Positions 7,755 to 14,229 of a stretch of 16,129 nucleotides of DNA are shown here, one piece after another. The stretch is from an uncultured Synergistales bacterium (GTDB lineage: Bacteria; Synergistota; Synergistia; Synergistales; Aminobacteriaceae), in the NCBI GenBank assembly GCA_905233295.1, contig CAJODX010000035.1, forward strand, positions 1,194-17,322, given 5' to 3'. Under the pieces are notes generated by a model that did no database searches, was not told the origin of the DNA, and was given only the letters and a program-made list of their open reading frames with translations. Positions within the stretch are counted from its first letter, which is position 1. Each line of letters begins with the position of its first letter. Both the position numbers and the translations under genes were made by a program.

Positions 7755-8434
7755 CCTGTGTATGTGCCTCCTTTTTCATCACGGATTAATTTTCCGTTTT
7801 CAAGTTCAATGACGCGCCGTCTTGAAGAATTTACGATATTTTGATTGTGAGTTGACATCACGACAGTAACACCTGCGGCATTAATCGAAAATAAAATTTT
7901 CATTACATCTGCGGCTGTATGAAAATCCAGATTCCCTGTCGGCTCGTCAGCAATAAAAAGAGAAGGCGAGTTTGCAAGCGCACGGGCAATCGCAACTCTC
8001 TGCTGTTCACCGCCGGAAAGCTGATTTGGACGCATAAAACGTCTGCGCCAAAGTCCGACTTGGCTGATAACATCTTTTGTCCGTTCAGCGACGATTTTTT
8101 TCGGCACTGACATCGTTTCCATTACGAAAGCTATATTTTCATAAACCGTAAGACTTGGAATCAGTTTGAAATCCTGCGCGACAAGTCCGACATCGCGTCT
8201 GTAATACGGAACATCAGCGCGACGCATTCTGCGGAGGTCATAGCCGCCAACAGCGACAACTCCGGCTGAAGGCAGAATTTCACGCGTTATCAATCTCAGG
8301 AGTGTGGATTTGCCTGAACCTGTCTGCCCTACGACATAAACAAATTCCCCCTGTTCTATATTCAGGTTTACATCAGATAAAGCCGTAATATCAGGTTCAA
8401 AAGTTTTCGTTACATCTGAAAATGTTATGTTCAT
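7751..8434 (-). CDS. ftsE: Cell division ATP-binding protein FtsE
   Basis: FtsE is the ATPase of the FtsEX division complex on the cytoplasmic side of the membrane. The 227-residue protein has all ABC motifs in order: Walker A GQTGSGKST (36-44), Q-loop Gln87 in VAQDF, signature LSGGEQQR (139-146), Walker B LFIADEP (159-165) followed by the D-loop GNLD, and switch His196 in STHN. Length and motifs are standard, so it should hydrolyse ATP. Its ATG (8432-8434) overlaps the stop of the upstream HExxH gene and its stop overlaps the ftsX start, so three genes are coupled in a row. Confidence 0.97.
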   Translation of the reverse strand: MNITFSDVTKTFEPDITALSDVNLNIEQGEFVYVVGQTGSGKSTLLRLITREILPSAGVVAVGGYDLRRMRRADVPYYRRDVGLVAQDFKLIPSLTVYENIAFVMETMSVPKKIVAERTKDVISQVGLWRRRFMRPNQLSGGEQQRVAIARALANSPSLFIADEPTGNLDFHTAADVMKILFSINAAGVTVVMSTHNQNIVNSSRRRVIELENGKLIRDEKGGTYTG

Positions 8435-9339
8435 ATGAAAAATTCTTCATCTCCCTTGTATTTTTCTCTTTCACGCAGCGCCTGCCGGGTTTCGTATTCG
8501 CCCCAGACAGCCATTATAATGTCGTGAACGCTCATCTTTTTTACATATCTTAACGCATGATAAAGCTCATGGCTTAAATACATCCAGATTCTGAATATCG
8601 TATGAATTTTTCTGCCGAACTGTCCGATTAACAGCCAGCCGCTGATTGGATTATAGACAACGAGAGGCGATGCCTGTTGTTCGCCAAGATGCTGAAGTTC
8701 GAGCTGTGAAAATTTTAATTCGATAAGCTCTTTTAACGCGTCTTCATCAGGGAGATTGAGCAGCGAAAACCAGATTTTCATAACGTTACGCGGACTTTCA
8801 AAAATTTTCGGGTCTGCACGCAGCCATGCCTTCAAGCGTCCTGCTGTTTCAAGTTCACCGCGTGCAAGCGAGAATCTCAAAGTCCAGTAGGCTTTATATA
8901 AGGTTGAATCTTCTTTCATAAAACGCGAAAAAATTTTTTCATCAAGAAAATTTTTTTCATCATCGAAAACAGAATTTCCCTTCATAAAAGTCCGAAGCAT
9001 TAAAACAGTCGGCTTGTGATGTCCGGGGGGATCGCTCAACGAAAATAATTCTCTGCGCAGAATATTCACCGTGTCAGGCGGGATAACGGTGGGGCGCGTA
9101 CCTTCATTGAGAAGCGAAAGGCTCTGGTCTTCGTAAAGACAGACGCTCAAGGGCTTATTGTCGGGATTTTCGGGGTTGCTGCTTGCATATATCCATTTTC
9201 CTCCGCCTGTGCCGAGTAAATATTTATTGTGAGGCAGCAACAACATAACAGACGGCTCTTGCGGCATTTCGATTCCGTCAGGGGCGTTTTCGGGCGGGAG
9301 CTGGGCGAGTTTTCCGTTGGACATTAATTCGAGCAGCAA
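8431..9339 (-). CDS. Unrecognised protein with a C-terminal HExxH motif, upstream of ftsE
   Basis: I do not recognise this protein of about 302 residues. It has no signal peptide or convincing membrane segment. The N-terminal half has mixed strands and many Pro/Asn residues (including LLGTGGGKWIY), the middle is helical with many Lys/Glu/Leu, and the end carries SHELYHAL. That gives HELYH about 41 residues before the C-terminus, followed about 20 residues later by EYETR. A zinc-binding HExxH with a downstream Glu is the pattern of gluzincin-type metallopeptidases such as the M78/IrrE group. This is suggestive but could be chance. I chose TTG 9337-9339 because AAAGAGGTGA (9345-9354) fits the ribosome site; a GTG at 9346-9348 would sit inside that site. 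The stop overlaps the ftsE start by ATGA, which ties its expression to ftsEX. Confidence 0.75.
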   Translation of the reverse strand: MLLELMSNGKLAQLPPENAPDGIEMPQEPSVMLLLPHNKYLLGTGGGKWIYASSNPENPDNKPLSVCLYEDQSLSLLNEGTRPTVIPPDTVNILRRELFSLSDPPGHHKPTVLMLRTFMKGNSVFDDEKNFLDEKIFSRFMKEDSTLYKAYWTLRFSLARGELETAGRLKAWLRADPKIFESPRNVMKIWFSLLNLPDEDALKELIELKFSQLELQHLGEQQASPLVVYNPISGWLLIGQFGRKIHTIFRIWMYLSHELYHALRYVKKMSVHDIIMAVWGEYETRQALREREKYKGDEEFFI

Positions 9340-9365
9340 TGGTTTCACCTCTTTACAAGATTTTA

Positions 9366-10034
9366 TTAAAAATGCTCCGCGAAAAAATTACATTTTTTTG
9401 CAAGAACACATTCTTCACACTTAGGATTTCTGGCAGTGCATACGGTGCGACCGTGCGCAATAATATTGACGTGTCCACCAAGACAGCGCGGAATGGGAAC
9501 AACGCTCTCGTAAAACTGCGAAATATTTTCAGGCGAAGTGTCCTCCGGCGCAACTCCGACACGTTTTGAAACTCTCGTTACGTGAGTGTCAACAGGGAAT
9601 GCCGGAAGCTTCATATCGAACAGCATAACACATGCGACCGTTTTTGCTCCGACACCTGGCAAAGCCCTCAAATATTCACGGACTTCACCGCTTTTTTTAT
9701 TAGCGAGCTGGTCAAGCGAATATTCTCCGAAATCCTCGTGAAGAATTTTCAAAATGTTGATTATCCTTCCTGCTTTAGTGTGTGCAAGCCCCGCACTGCG
9801 GACAGCAGCTTCAAGTTTTTCGCGCCCTGCTTCAGCTACATCATTCCATGTAGGATAAAGCGTTTTTAATTTTGTGTACGCAGCATCACGGTTTTTATCG
9901 TTTGTGTTCTGAGACAGGACAGTTAAAATCAAACCGTCGAGAGGGTCATCGTGTCCGAGTTCCGGCGATACAGCCTCATTGTGGTAAATCTTTTCAAGTT
10001 CATCGAGTATAAAAAAAACTTTTTCTTTATTCAT
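9366..10034 (-). CDS. nth: Endonuclease III, DNA glycosylase/AP lyase
   Basis: Nth removes oxidised pyrimidines and cuts the resulting abasic site in base-excision repair. The 222-residue protein has the helix-hairpin-helix LPGVGAKTV (125-133) with catalytic Lys131, the catalytic Asp149 in VDTH, and a C-terminal iron-sulphur motif C-x6-C-x2-C-x5-C (Cys199, 206, 209, 215). The SQNTND segment near residue 41 is typical of the family. The gene is complete, and the ATG at 10032-10034 is the first gene of the leftward operon. Only 26 bases separate its stop from the start of the HExxH gene, so it is probably co-transcribed with the division genes, although its role is unrelated. Confidence 0.95.
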   Translation of the reverse strand: MNKEKVFFILDELEKIYHNEAVSPELGHDDPLDGLILTVLSQNTNDKNRDAAYTKLKTLYPTWNDVAEAGREKLEAAVRSAGLAHTKAGRIINILKILHEDFGEYSLDQLANKKSGEVREYLRALPGVGAKTVACVMLFDMKLPAFPVDTHVTRVSKRVGVAPEDTSPENISQFYESVVPIPRCLGGHVNIIAHGRTVCTARNPKCEECVLAKKCNFFAEHF

Positions 10035-10082
10035 TTTCTGTAAAAAAACCTCGTTCTCGTTGCGAGAGATGATTTATGCCGG

Positions 10083-10096
10083 ATATTATATAATAT
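10083..10096. promoter_or_regulatory. Palindromic -10 region, probable divergent promoter for nth operon and ykuD
   Basis: The 14-base sequence ATATTATATAATAT is a perfect palindrome. It gives TATAAT on the plus strand (10089-10094) and on the minus strand (10085-10090). It lies in the 140-base gap between the divergent nth and YkuD genes. No strong -35 stands out on either side; the plus strand has TTGCGA at 10060-10065, which is too far away (23 bases). On the minus strand the nth leader holds a small inverted repeat, TCTCG/CGAGA (10055-10067). It is a reasonable promoter site, but the exact start points are unknown. Confidence 0.45.
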
Positions 10097-10137
10097 TCAC
10101 AGCGTGAAAAAATTTTGTTTTTTATGAAAGGCAGGTG

Positions 10138-10174
10138 AAATCCGTTACAGGGATTTTTTTATTTTTATTTTTCT
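10138..10174 (+). promoter_or_regulatory. Possible weak terminator/attenuator in the ykuD leader
   Basis: An inverted repeat AAATCC (10138-10143) / GGATTT (10151-10156) with a 7-base loop is followed by a T-rich run (10154-10173). It lies between the presumed promoter and the GTG start at 10175. The 6-base stem is weak, so it may do little. It resembles an intrinsic terminator in shape and could lower read-through into the YkuD-ychF unit. Confidence 0.25.
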
Positions 10175-10912
10175 GTGACGGACAGATTTTTGCAGGATTT
10201 TTTAAAAGAAATTTTTACTCTTAAAACAGTTTATATTGACAGAGGCGCGGGACGCTGGGTGATAAGGAAACGCCTTCACCCTTTCATGCGCTATGTTCTG
10301 TTGTTTTTATTGGTTACCGTCTGCGGAGTCGTTTTTGCAAAATCCGGCACTGAAGCTGTTGTGATTAATAATGAACCTGCAAAAGTTCACGCTGTGAAAT
10401 TAATCGAGCCTGAACCTGTGCAGCCCCCGGTGAAGATAAATATTCCGTATGTAGCGGCAGCTGAGCCGAAACCCGTTTTGATTCCGGTCAGCAAAAAAAA
10501 CGCACCTGTAACAAAGCGCGAAATAATTTTGCCGTCCGAAGCCAATCCCGACACTGACAAAATTATCGCAAGCCCGAAAAAGAATCCTTCTGATAAATAC
10601 AGAATAGTCGTCAGCAAATCTGATTACACTCTTTCATTATTGAAAGGCGATGAACTCGTGAAAAAATATCCTGTTGCAGTCGGCAAAAATACAGGCGATA
10701 AAGAACGGGTCGGAGATCACAGAACACCCGTAGGAAAATTTAAAATCGTTTCGATTGAAAATGCCTCCAGCGTTGCAAATATGTTTAATGGAGCTTCTAA
10801 GCTGGAATCCTTGGACATCTCTAATTGGGATCTCACGCAAGTGACCCGTACTGATTTCCTCAAAGATACTGTTGAACTTAATTCTATTACATTGCGGCAC
10901 GAACGCTACTGA
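10175..10912 (+). CDS. Membrane-anchored L,D-transpeptidase (YkuD), catalytic domain broken by a DUF285-like segment
   Basis: The 245-residue frame encodes a cytoplasmic tail, one membrane segment (about 37-55), a Pro-rich periplasmic linker (about 67-105) and the first part of a YkuD domain (about 142-198, with DYTLSLLKGDELV and HRTPVGKFKIVSIENAS). YkuD enzymes make 3-3 peptidoglycan crosslinks or attach proteins to the wall. After residue 198 the sequence changes to NMFNGASKLESLDISNWD and related text, typical of BspA/DUF285 surface repeats, then stops. The HGT and SxGC catalytic parts are not in this frame; a piece with GCIRL follows in another frame (10896-11003). As written it cannot be an active transpeptidase. 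The start is uncertain: GTG 10175 lacks a good ribosome site, and ATG 10286 at the membrane segment is an alternative. Confidence 0.7.
   Translation: MTDRFLQDFLKEIFTLKTVYIDRGAGRWVIRKRLHPFMRYVLLFLLVTVCGVVFAKSGTEAVVINNEPAKVHAVKLIEPEPVQPPVKINIPYVAAAEPKPVLIPVSKKNAPVTKREIILPSEANPDTDKIIASPKKNPSDKYRIVVSKSDYTLSLLKGDELVKKYPVAVGKNTGDKERVGDHRTPVGKFKIVSIENASSVANMFNGASKLESLDISNWDLTQVTRTDFLKDTVELNSITLRHERY
10771..10894 (+). other. BspA/DUF285-type repeat fragment inside the YkuD domain
   Basis: About 124 bases encode VANMFNGASKLESLDISNWD plus about 20 more residues in the YkuD frame. The NMF..SKLESLDISNWD pattern is the hallmark of the DUF285 (BspA leucine-rich-like) surface-protein repeat. Codons differ from the neighbours (several TCT, TCC, CTG, CTC, CGT and ACC in a short span). 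From memory of the family, the missing YkuD part between IENASS and SIGT is of similar length (about 40 residues), so this looks like a replacement rather than a plain insertion. The right edge lies near 10890-10896, close to ATTG..GGCACG. Confidence 0.6.
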
Positions 10913-11003
10913 AGGCTGTATAAGGCTCAGCAACGAAGACATCAGCGAATTAAAAGAAAAATATGCCTATCGCAATATGCCCGTAGAAATTCGTGAAAAA
11001 TAA
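10896..11003 (+). pseudogene. Detached C-terminal catalytic piece of the YkuD domain
   Basis: Read in the frame that starts at 10896, this codes for GTNATEGCIRLSNEDI and about 19 more residues, ending at TAA 11001-11003. GCIRL holds the catalytic Cys of L,D-transpeptidases, and SNEDI is the usual following motif. It is one base out of frame with the upstream gene, which stops at 10910-10912, and it has no start of its own. It is the true C-terminus of the neighbouring transpeptidase gene, cut off by the DUF285-like patch. Its stop overlaps the ychF ribosome site, as expected for a former operon partner. Confidence 0.8.
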
Positions 11004-11017
11004 AAGGAGAAAATAAA

Positions 11018-12115
11018 ATGCTTAAATGCGGAATCGTAGGTTTGCCTCTGTCAGGAAAATCCACGGTATTTAACGTAATAACACGAGCTGGAGCTGAAGT
11101 TAAACCTTACGCCGGCGGCAAAACTGAACCTAACCGCGCTCTCGTGAGCGTGCCCGATAAACGTTTTGATAAACTCGTTGAAATTTTCAAACCTCGAAGT
11201 GAAAAGCCCGCCGATGTTGAATTTGTCGATCTTGCCGGACTTTCACGTGATGCAGGAAAAGGTGCAGGACTTGGAAATTCCTTTTTGTCGTTTGTCTCAG
11301 AATCTGAAGCTCTGTTGCATGTCATCAGAGTTTTTAAAAATTCTTCAGTTCCTCATCCGGAAAATTCAATAGACCCGTTAAGAGACTGGCACATAGTCGA
11401 AGCCGAGTTAATTTATCGCGATTTAGGCGTAATCACAAACAGGCTGACGAAACTCGAAGAAAAAAAATCAAAGAAAAAAATAACGCCGCAGGAAAATTCA
11501 GAGCTTGAGTTAATCAAAGAGCTTGAAACCCAGCTGTTAAATGAGCGTCCTCTGCGTGAATTAAATCTGACGGACGAACAGAAAAGAATGTTGTCAGGAT
11601 TCGCGTTTTTGACTTTGAAGCCTGAACTCGTGGTGCTGAATCTCGATGACTCTCAGACGGGCGAAATTCCTGAATTAAAAGACCTCGAAAAGGAAATGGC
11701 TGAAAAAAATCTTAAATCCGTGAAAGTTTACGGTGCAACGGAAATGGAACTCGAACAGCTTGAACCGGCGGATCGTGAAGTGTTTATGAAAGATTTATCA
11801 ATCACTGAACCCGGACGCGACAGGTTAATTCACGAGGCTTACAAACTTTTGGGATTAATTTCGTTTTTCACGAGCGGCACTGACGAGGTGAGAGCGTGGA
11901 CTTTGCGTGAAGGTTCAAACGCTGTCGATGCTGCAGGAACGATTCATTCAGATTTAGCACGCGGATTTATTCGCGCACAGGTCGTAGCATACGATGACTT
12001 TATCGCGAACAACGCTTCGATTGCACAATGCAGAGAGAAAGGCGTTTTAAGGCTCGAGGGCAAAGAATATATCGTCAAAGACGGCGATATGATAGAAATA
12101 AGATTTAACGTCTGA
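11018..12115 (+). CDS. ychF: Redox-regulated nucleotide-binding protein YchF (Obg family, OLA1-like)
   Basis: YchF is a conserved Obg-group P-loop NTPase that prefers ATP and binds ribosomes; it is linked to stress and translation control. The 365-residue length is standard. Seen motifs are the P-loop GLPLSGKST (8-16), TEPN (36-39), DLAGL (71-75), NLDD at the G4 position (208-211), a coiled-coil insert (about 115-185) and a C-terminal TGS domain (about 281-364) with FFTSGTDEVRAW and the family ending YIVKDGDMIEIRF. The ATG is 8 bases after AAAAGGAG (11002-11009), which overlaps the stop of the YkuD remnant. It is thus second in a two-gene unit that ends at the terminator at 12121. Confidence 0.95.
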   Translation: MLKCGIVGLPLSGKSTVFNVITRAGAEVKPYAGGKTEPNRALVSVPDKRFDKLVEIFKPRSEKPADVEFVDLAGLSRDAGKGAGLGNSFLSFVSESEALLHVIRVFKNSSVPHPENSIDPLRDWHIVEAELIYRDLGVITNRLTKLEEKKSKKKITPQENSELELIKELETQLLNERPLRELNLTDEQKRMLSGFAFLTLKPELVVLNLDDSQTGEIPELKDLEKEMAEKNLKSVKVYGATEMELEQLEPADREVFMKDLSITEPGRDRLIHEAYKLLGLISFFTSGTDEVRAWTLREGSNAVDAAGTIHSDLARGFIRAQVVAYDDFIANNASIAQCREKGVLRLEGKEYIVKDGDMIEIRFNV

Positions 12116-12120
12116 AAAGC

Positions 12121-12160
12121 TCAGGAAGGCAGAATTTTTTCCGGCTTCCTGAACTTTTTT
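12121..12160. terminator. Bidirectional intrinsic terminator between ychF and the histidine kinase gene
   Basis: TCAGGAAG (12121-12128) pairs with CTTCCTGA (12145-12152), an 8-base perfect stem with a 16-base loop, followed by six T residues (12155-12160). Read on the other strand it also forms a hairpin, with a shorter T run (CTTTTC). It lies between the convergent ends of ychF and the kinase gene, as expected for a shared terminator. Confidence 0.85.
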
Positions 12161-12162
12161 CT

Positions 12163-14013
12163 TTATGGTAAAAATTCCCTTAAAATATGAAGCATCTCCG
12201 TGGCTTTGAAAGGTTTCGGAAGATAATCGTTGAAGCCTTCGGAAATATATTCGCTCCTTGCGTTTGCTCCGGCGTTTGCCGTCAGTGCGATAAATGCTGA
12301 ATCTTTTGTGAGAGGCTTTGCTTTGTGAAGAGTTTCTATTCCATCCATGCCGGGCATCTTGTGGTCAAGGAAAATTAAATCGAAATGTCCGGCTTTGATT
12401 CTGTCGAGAGCTTCTTCGCCCGACTCCGCCGTTTCAATTTTAATTTTTGTATCTTTCAGCATTCCTTTCGCAACGACAAGATTCACTGGCGTGTCATCAA
12501 CGATTAAAACTTTCGCGTCCGGCCATTCGGTCTTGTTGCTGTTAATATTTTTAGCTTCGTTCATATGCTGAGATTCAAGATATTCGCGGTAGTCGTGAAC
12601 GGTGAACATTCCTTTTTGCGAAAGTTTCTGCGGGATTGTCAGTGTTACGGTCGTGCCTGAATAATATTCGCTCTGAATATCAAGTTTGCCGTGCATTATC
12701 TCCGTTATGTATTTGACGAGTGTCAAGCCAAGCCCTGCGCCTAGAACGTTTCGCGTTTCATTAAGGTTTGCGCGTTCAAAAGGCTCAAAAATTTTCTTCA
12801 TTTCTTCTTTTTTAATGCCTATGCCGTCATCTTTTACAATGAAAGTCAGATTTACATCAAAACCTTTAATTTCGCTCCTGACTTCGAGAATGATATTTCC
12901 CTTAGATGAATATTTCACGGCGTTGTCAACAAGATTAACGACAGCCTGCTTAAGTCTCAGGACATCACCGAAAAGGTGTTCGGGCATATTTTCATCGACT
13001 TTGAGAAAAAATGTGATATTAGGCTTTTTTGTGAGTTTGTGAAGAGCATAACCGCGGCATTCGCTGAGCATGTCCCAGAGATGATAGTCGCTCTCGTAAA
13101 GATCCATTTTGCCGGCTTCGATTTTTGAAATATCGAGAATATTGTTGATGAGCGTTAAAAGATATGTTCCTGAACGTCTTATATTCTGTGCGGCGTGCTG
13201 AGTTTCTTCGTCATGTGAGTCTGCCAGAGCGTTTATTATCATGTCGTTGATGCCTAAAATCGCGTTCATCGGCGTTCGGATTTCATGGGACGTACTCGCG
13301 AGAAAATTCCCTTTCGCCTTGTTTGCCGCGATGGTTTTCTGCATTGCGATTTCAGCTTCGACACGAGCCTTTTCAGTTTCAGAATGAATGGAGATAAGCT
13401 GTCTGTAAGTCGGAGCCTCCATGTAAAAAAATGTGAACACGAGCATGACTGTCGCAACGATATAGACAAGCGGAAGATCTTTCTTGAAAACGTATTGAGT
13501 TATAAACGCGTCTATTAACAGAACGAACAGAATATTCATTACTATGAACTGTCCGTTGCCGTAATTTTCCTGATATAAAAGCTGAATGATAAAGCCTTCA
13601 GCTACGAATAAAATTCCAAGTCCGGGAGTGAAAAGCATGTAAAAACTTTCTTTCGCTCCGAACACAAAAGGAATCACAAGGCTGAAACACAACGCGAAGA
13701 AATTTATTTCACGGAAACCGCGTGAATTTTTTCCCGTGTATGCCGCAACATAAGACGCAAGGCAAAACGCGTTGATATTTACGAGAGAATAGAAAATTTT
13801 CATATGAGGCGTTGTAGCATCGTGCGACATAAACAGCTCGATTATGACTTCAAAAGCCGCCGTTATGAAACTTGAAAGCACCAACAGAAGATACCGCCTG
13901 TTCACATCGGATTTCGTCGCCATACGTCCGCCGAGAAAGAGAGCTAAAACCATCAGGAACGGCAGTATGGACATCTCTATAAAATTTTCTCCAATTTCAT
14001 TCAGAAAAATCAT
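12163..14013 (-). CDS. Hybrid sensor histidine kinase with seven membrane segments and a receiver domain
   Basis: The 616-residue protein has seven predicted membrane segments (about 14-30, 41-62, 73-92, 104-120, 125-146, 155-172, 181-200), a short coiled coil (about 208-235), HisKA with SHEIRTP (His243), HATPase with LVDNAVKYS (Asn364), DDGIGI (396-400) and GAGLGL (425-430), and a receiver domain (about 500-616) with the acidic pair Asp506-Asp507, phospho-acceptor Asp550 and Lys600. All catalytic residues are in place. The signal would be sensed within the membrane region, and the ligand is unknown. There is no Hpt domain and no response-regulator gene nearby, so the output partner lies elsewhere. 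It is a single-gene unit, convergent with ychF and divergent from the RNase J gene. ATG 14011-14013 is used, with GGAG about 15 bases upstream; ATG 13972-13974 is possible. Confidence 0.93.
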   Translation of the reverse strand: MIFLNEIGENFIEMSILPFLMVLALFLGGRMATKSDVNRRYLLLVLSSFITAAFEVIIELFMSHDATTPHMKIFYSLVNINAFCLASYVAAYTGKNSRGFREINFFALCFSLVIPFVFGAKESFYMLFTPGLGILFVAEGFIIQLLYQENYGNGQFIVMNILFVLLIDAFITQYVFKKDLPLVYIVATVMLVFTFFYMEAPTYRQLISIHSETEKARVEAEIAMQKTIAANKAKGNFLASTSHEIRTPMNAILGINDMIINALADSHDEETQHAAQNIRRSGTYLLTLINNILDISKIEAGKMDLYESDYHLWDMLSECRGYALHKLTKKPNITFFLKVDENMPEHLFGDVLRLKQAVVNLVDNAVKYSSKGNIILEVRSEIKGFDVNLTFIVKDDGIGIKKEEMKKIFEPFERANLNETRNVLGAGLGLTLVKYITEIMHGKLDIQSEYYSGTTVTLTIPQKLSQKGMFTVHDYREYLESQHMNEAKNINSNKTEWPDAKVLIVDDTPVNLVVAKGMLKDTKIKIETAESGEEALDRIKAGHFDLIFLDHKMPGMDGIETLHKAKPLTKDSAFIALTANAGANARSEYISEGFNDYLPKPFKATEMLHILREFLP

Positions 14014-14051
14014 TTTTTTAAGTAAAAGCTCCTAAAAAATTTTTTAAGTCA

Positions 14052-14060
14052 AGTATAACA
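14052..14060 (-). promoter_or_regulatory. Extended -10 promoter for the histidine kinase gene
   Basis: The minus strand reads TGTTATACT, an extended -10 (TGnTATACT), with no clear -35. Transcription would start near 14045, about 32 bases before the ATG, with a TAGGAGC ribosome-site candidate (14029-14034) in between. Confidence 0.45.
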
Positions 14061-14102
14061 CTTTGAAGACTTCGTTTTCCTTTCATAAAAATTTAAAAAA
14101 AA

Positions 14103-14131
14103 TTTTTCATCTGTGTTCTGTAATATATAAT
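14103..14131 (+). promoter_or_regulatory. Possible promoter for the RNase J gene
   Basis: TATAAT at 14126-14131 (in TAATATATAATT) has a poor -35 (TTTTTC, 14103-14108) at 17 bases. A second option is TTGAAT (14148-14153) with TATAAA (14170-14175) at 16 bases, but that -10 overlaps the AT-rich inverted repeat starting at 14171. The whole 14014-14218 gap is very AT-rich, so -10-like strings also occur by chance. Confidence 0.35.
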
Positions 14132-14170
14132 TAACAAAAATCTCAGTTTGAATTTAAAAATTTAATCCTT

Positions 14171-14229
14171 ATAAAAAAGGGTTTATATATAAATTTTTTA
14201 TGAAAGGAGGTTTTGCGTTTGACGCAAAA
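14171..14229 (+). promoter_or_regulatory. Two inverted repeats flanking the ribosome site and holding the RNase J start codon
   Basis: The first repeat pairs ATAAAAAA (14171-14178) with TTTTTTAT (14194-14201), and inside it lies the palindrome TTTATATATAAA (14182-14193). Then comes the ribosome site AAAGGAGG (14203-14210). Directly after it TTTTGCGT (14211-14218) pairs perfectly with ACGCAAAA (14222-14229). The three-base loop TTG (14219-14221) is the start codon itself. This leaves the ribosome site between two hairpins and could control translation of the RNase gene. Confidence 0.5.

Noticed and set aside
10055..10067. TCTCG/CGAGA inverted repeat in the nth leader as an operator or riboswitch
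   Set aside because: The stem is only five bases. With no second copy or known motif there is not enough to call a site.
10135..10224. Short GTG-started frame encoding a hydrophobic, signal-like peptide of about 29 residues upstream of the YkuD gene
   Set aside because: The ribosome site is only 3 bases from the GTG, and the hydrophobic run is simply the T-rich tract of the leader. There is nothing else to support it.
10387..10942. Minus-strand open frames opposite the YkuD gene
   Set aside because: They are antisense to a clear YkuD N-terminal region and have no ribosome sites. The hydrophobic stretch is the reverse of the Pro/Val-rich linker.
14082..14108. A- and T-rich inverted repeats in the gap between the kinase and RNase J genes as a replication origin
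   Set aside because: There are no DnaA-box clusters and no origin-linked genes (dnaA, dnaN, parA). It is simply AT-rich promoter DNA.
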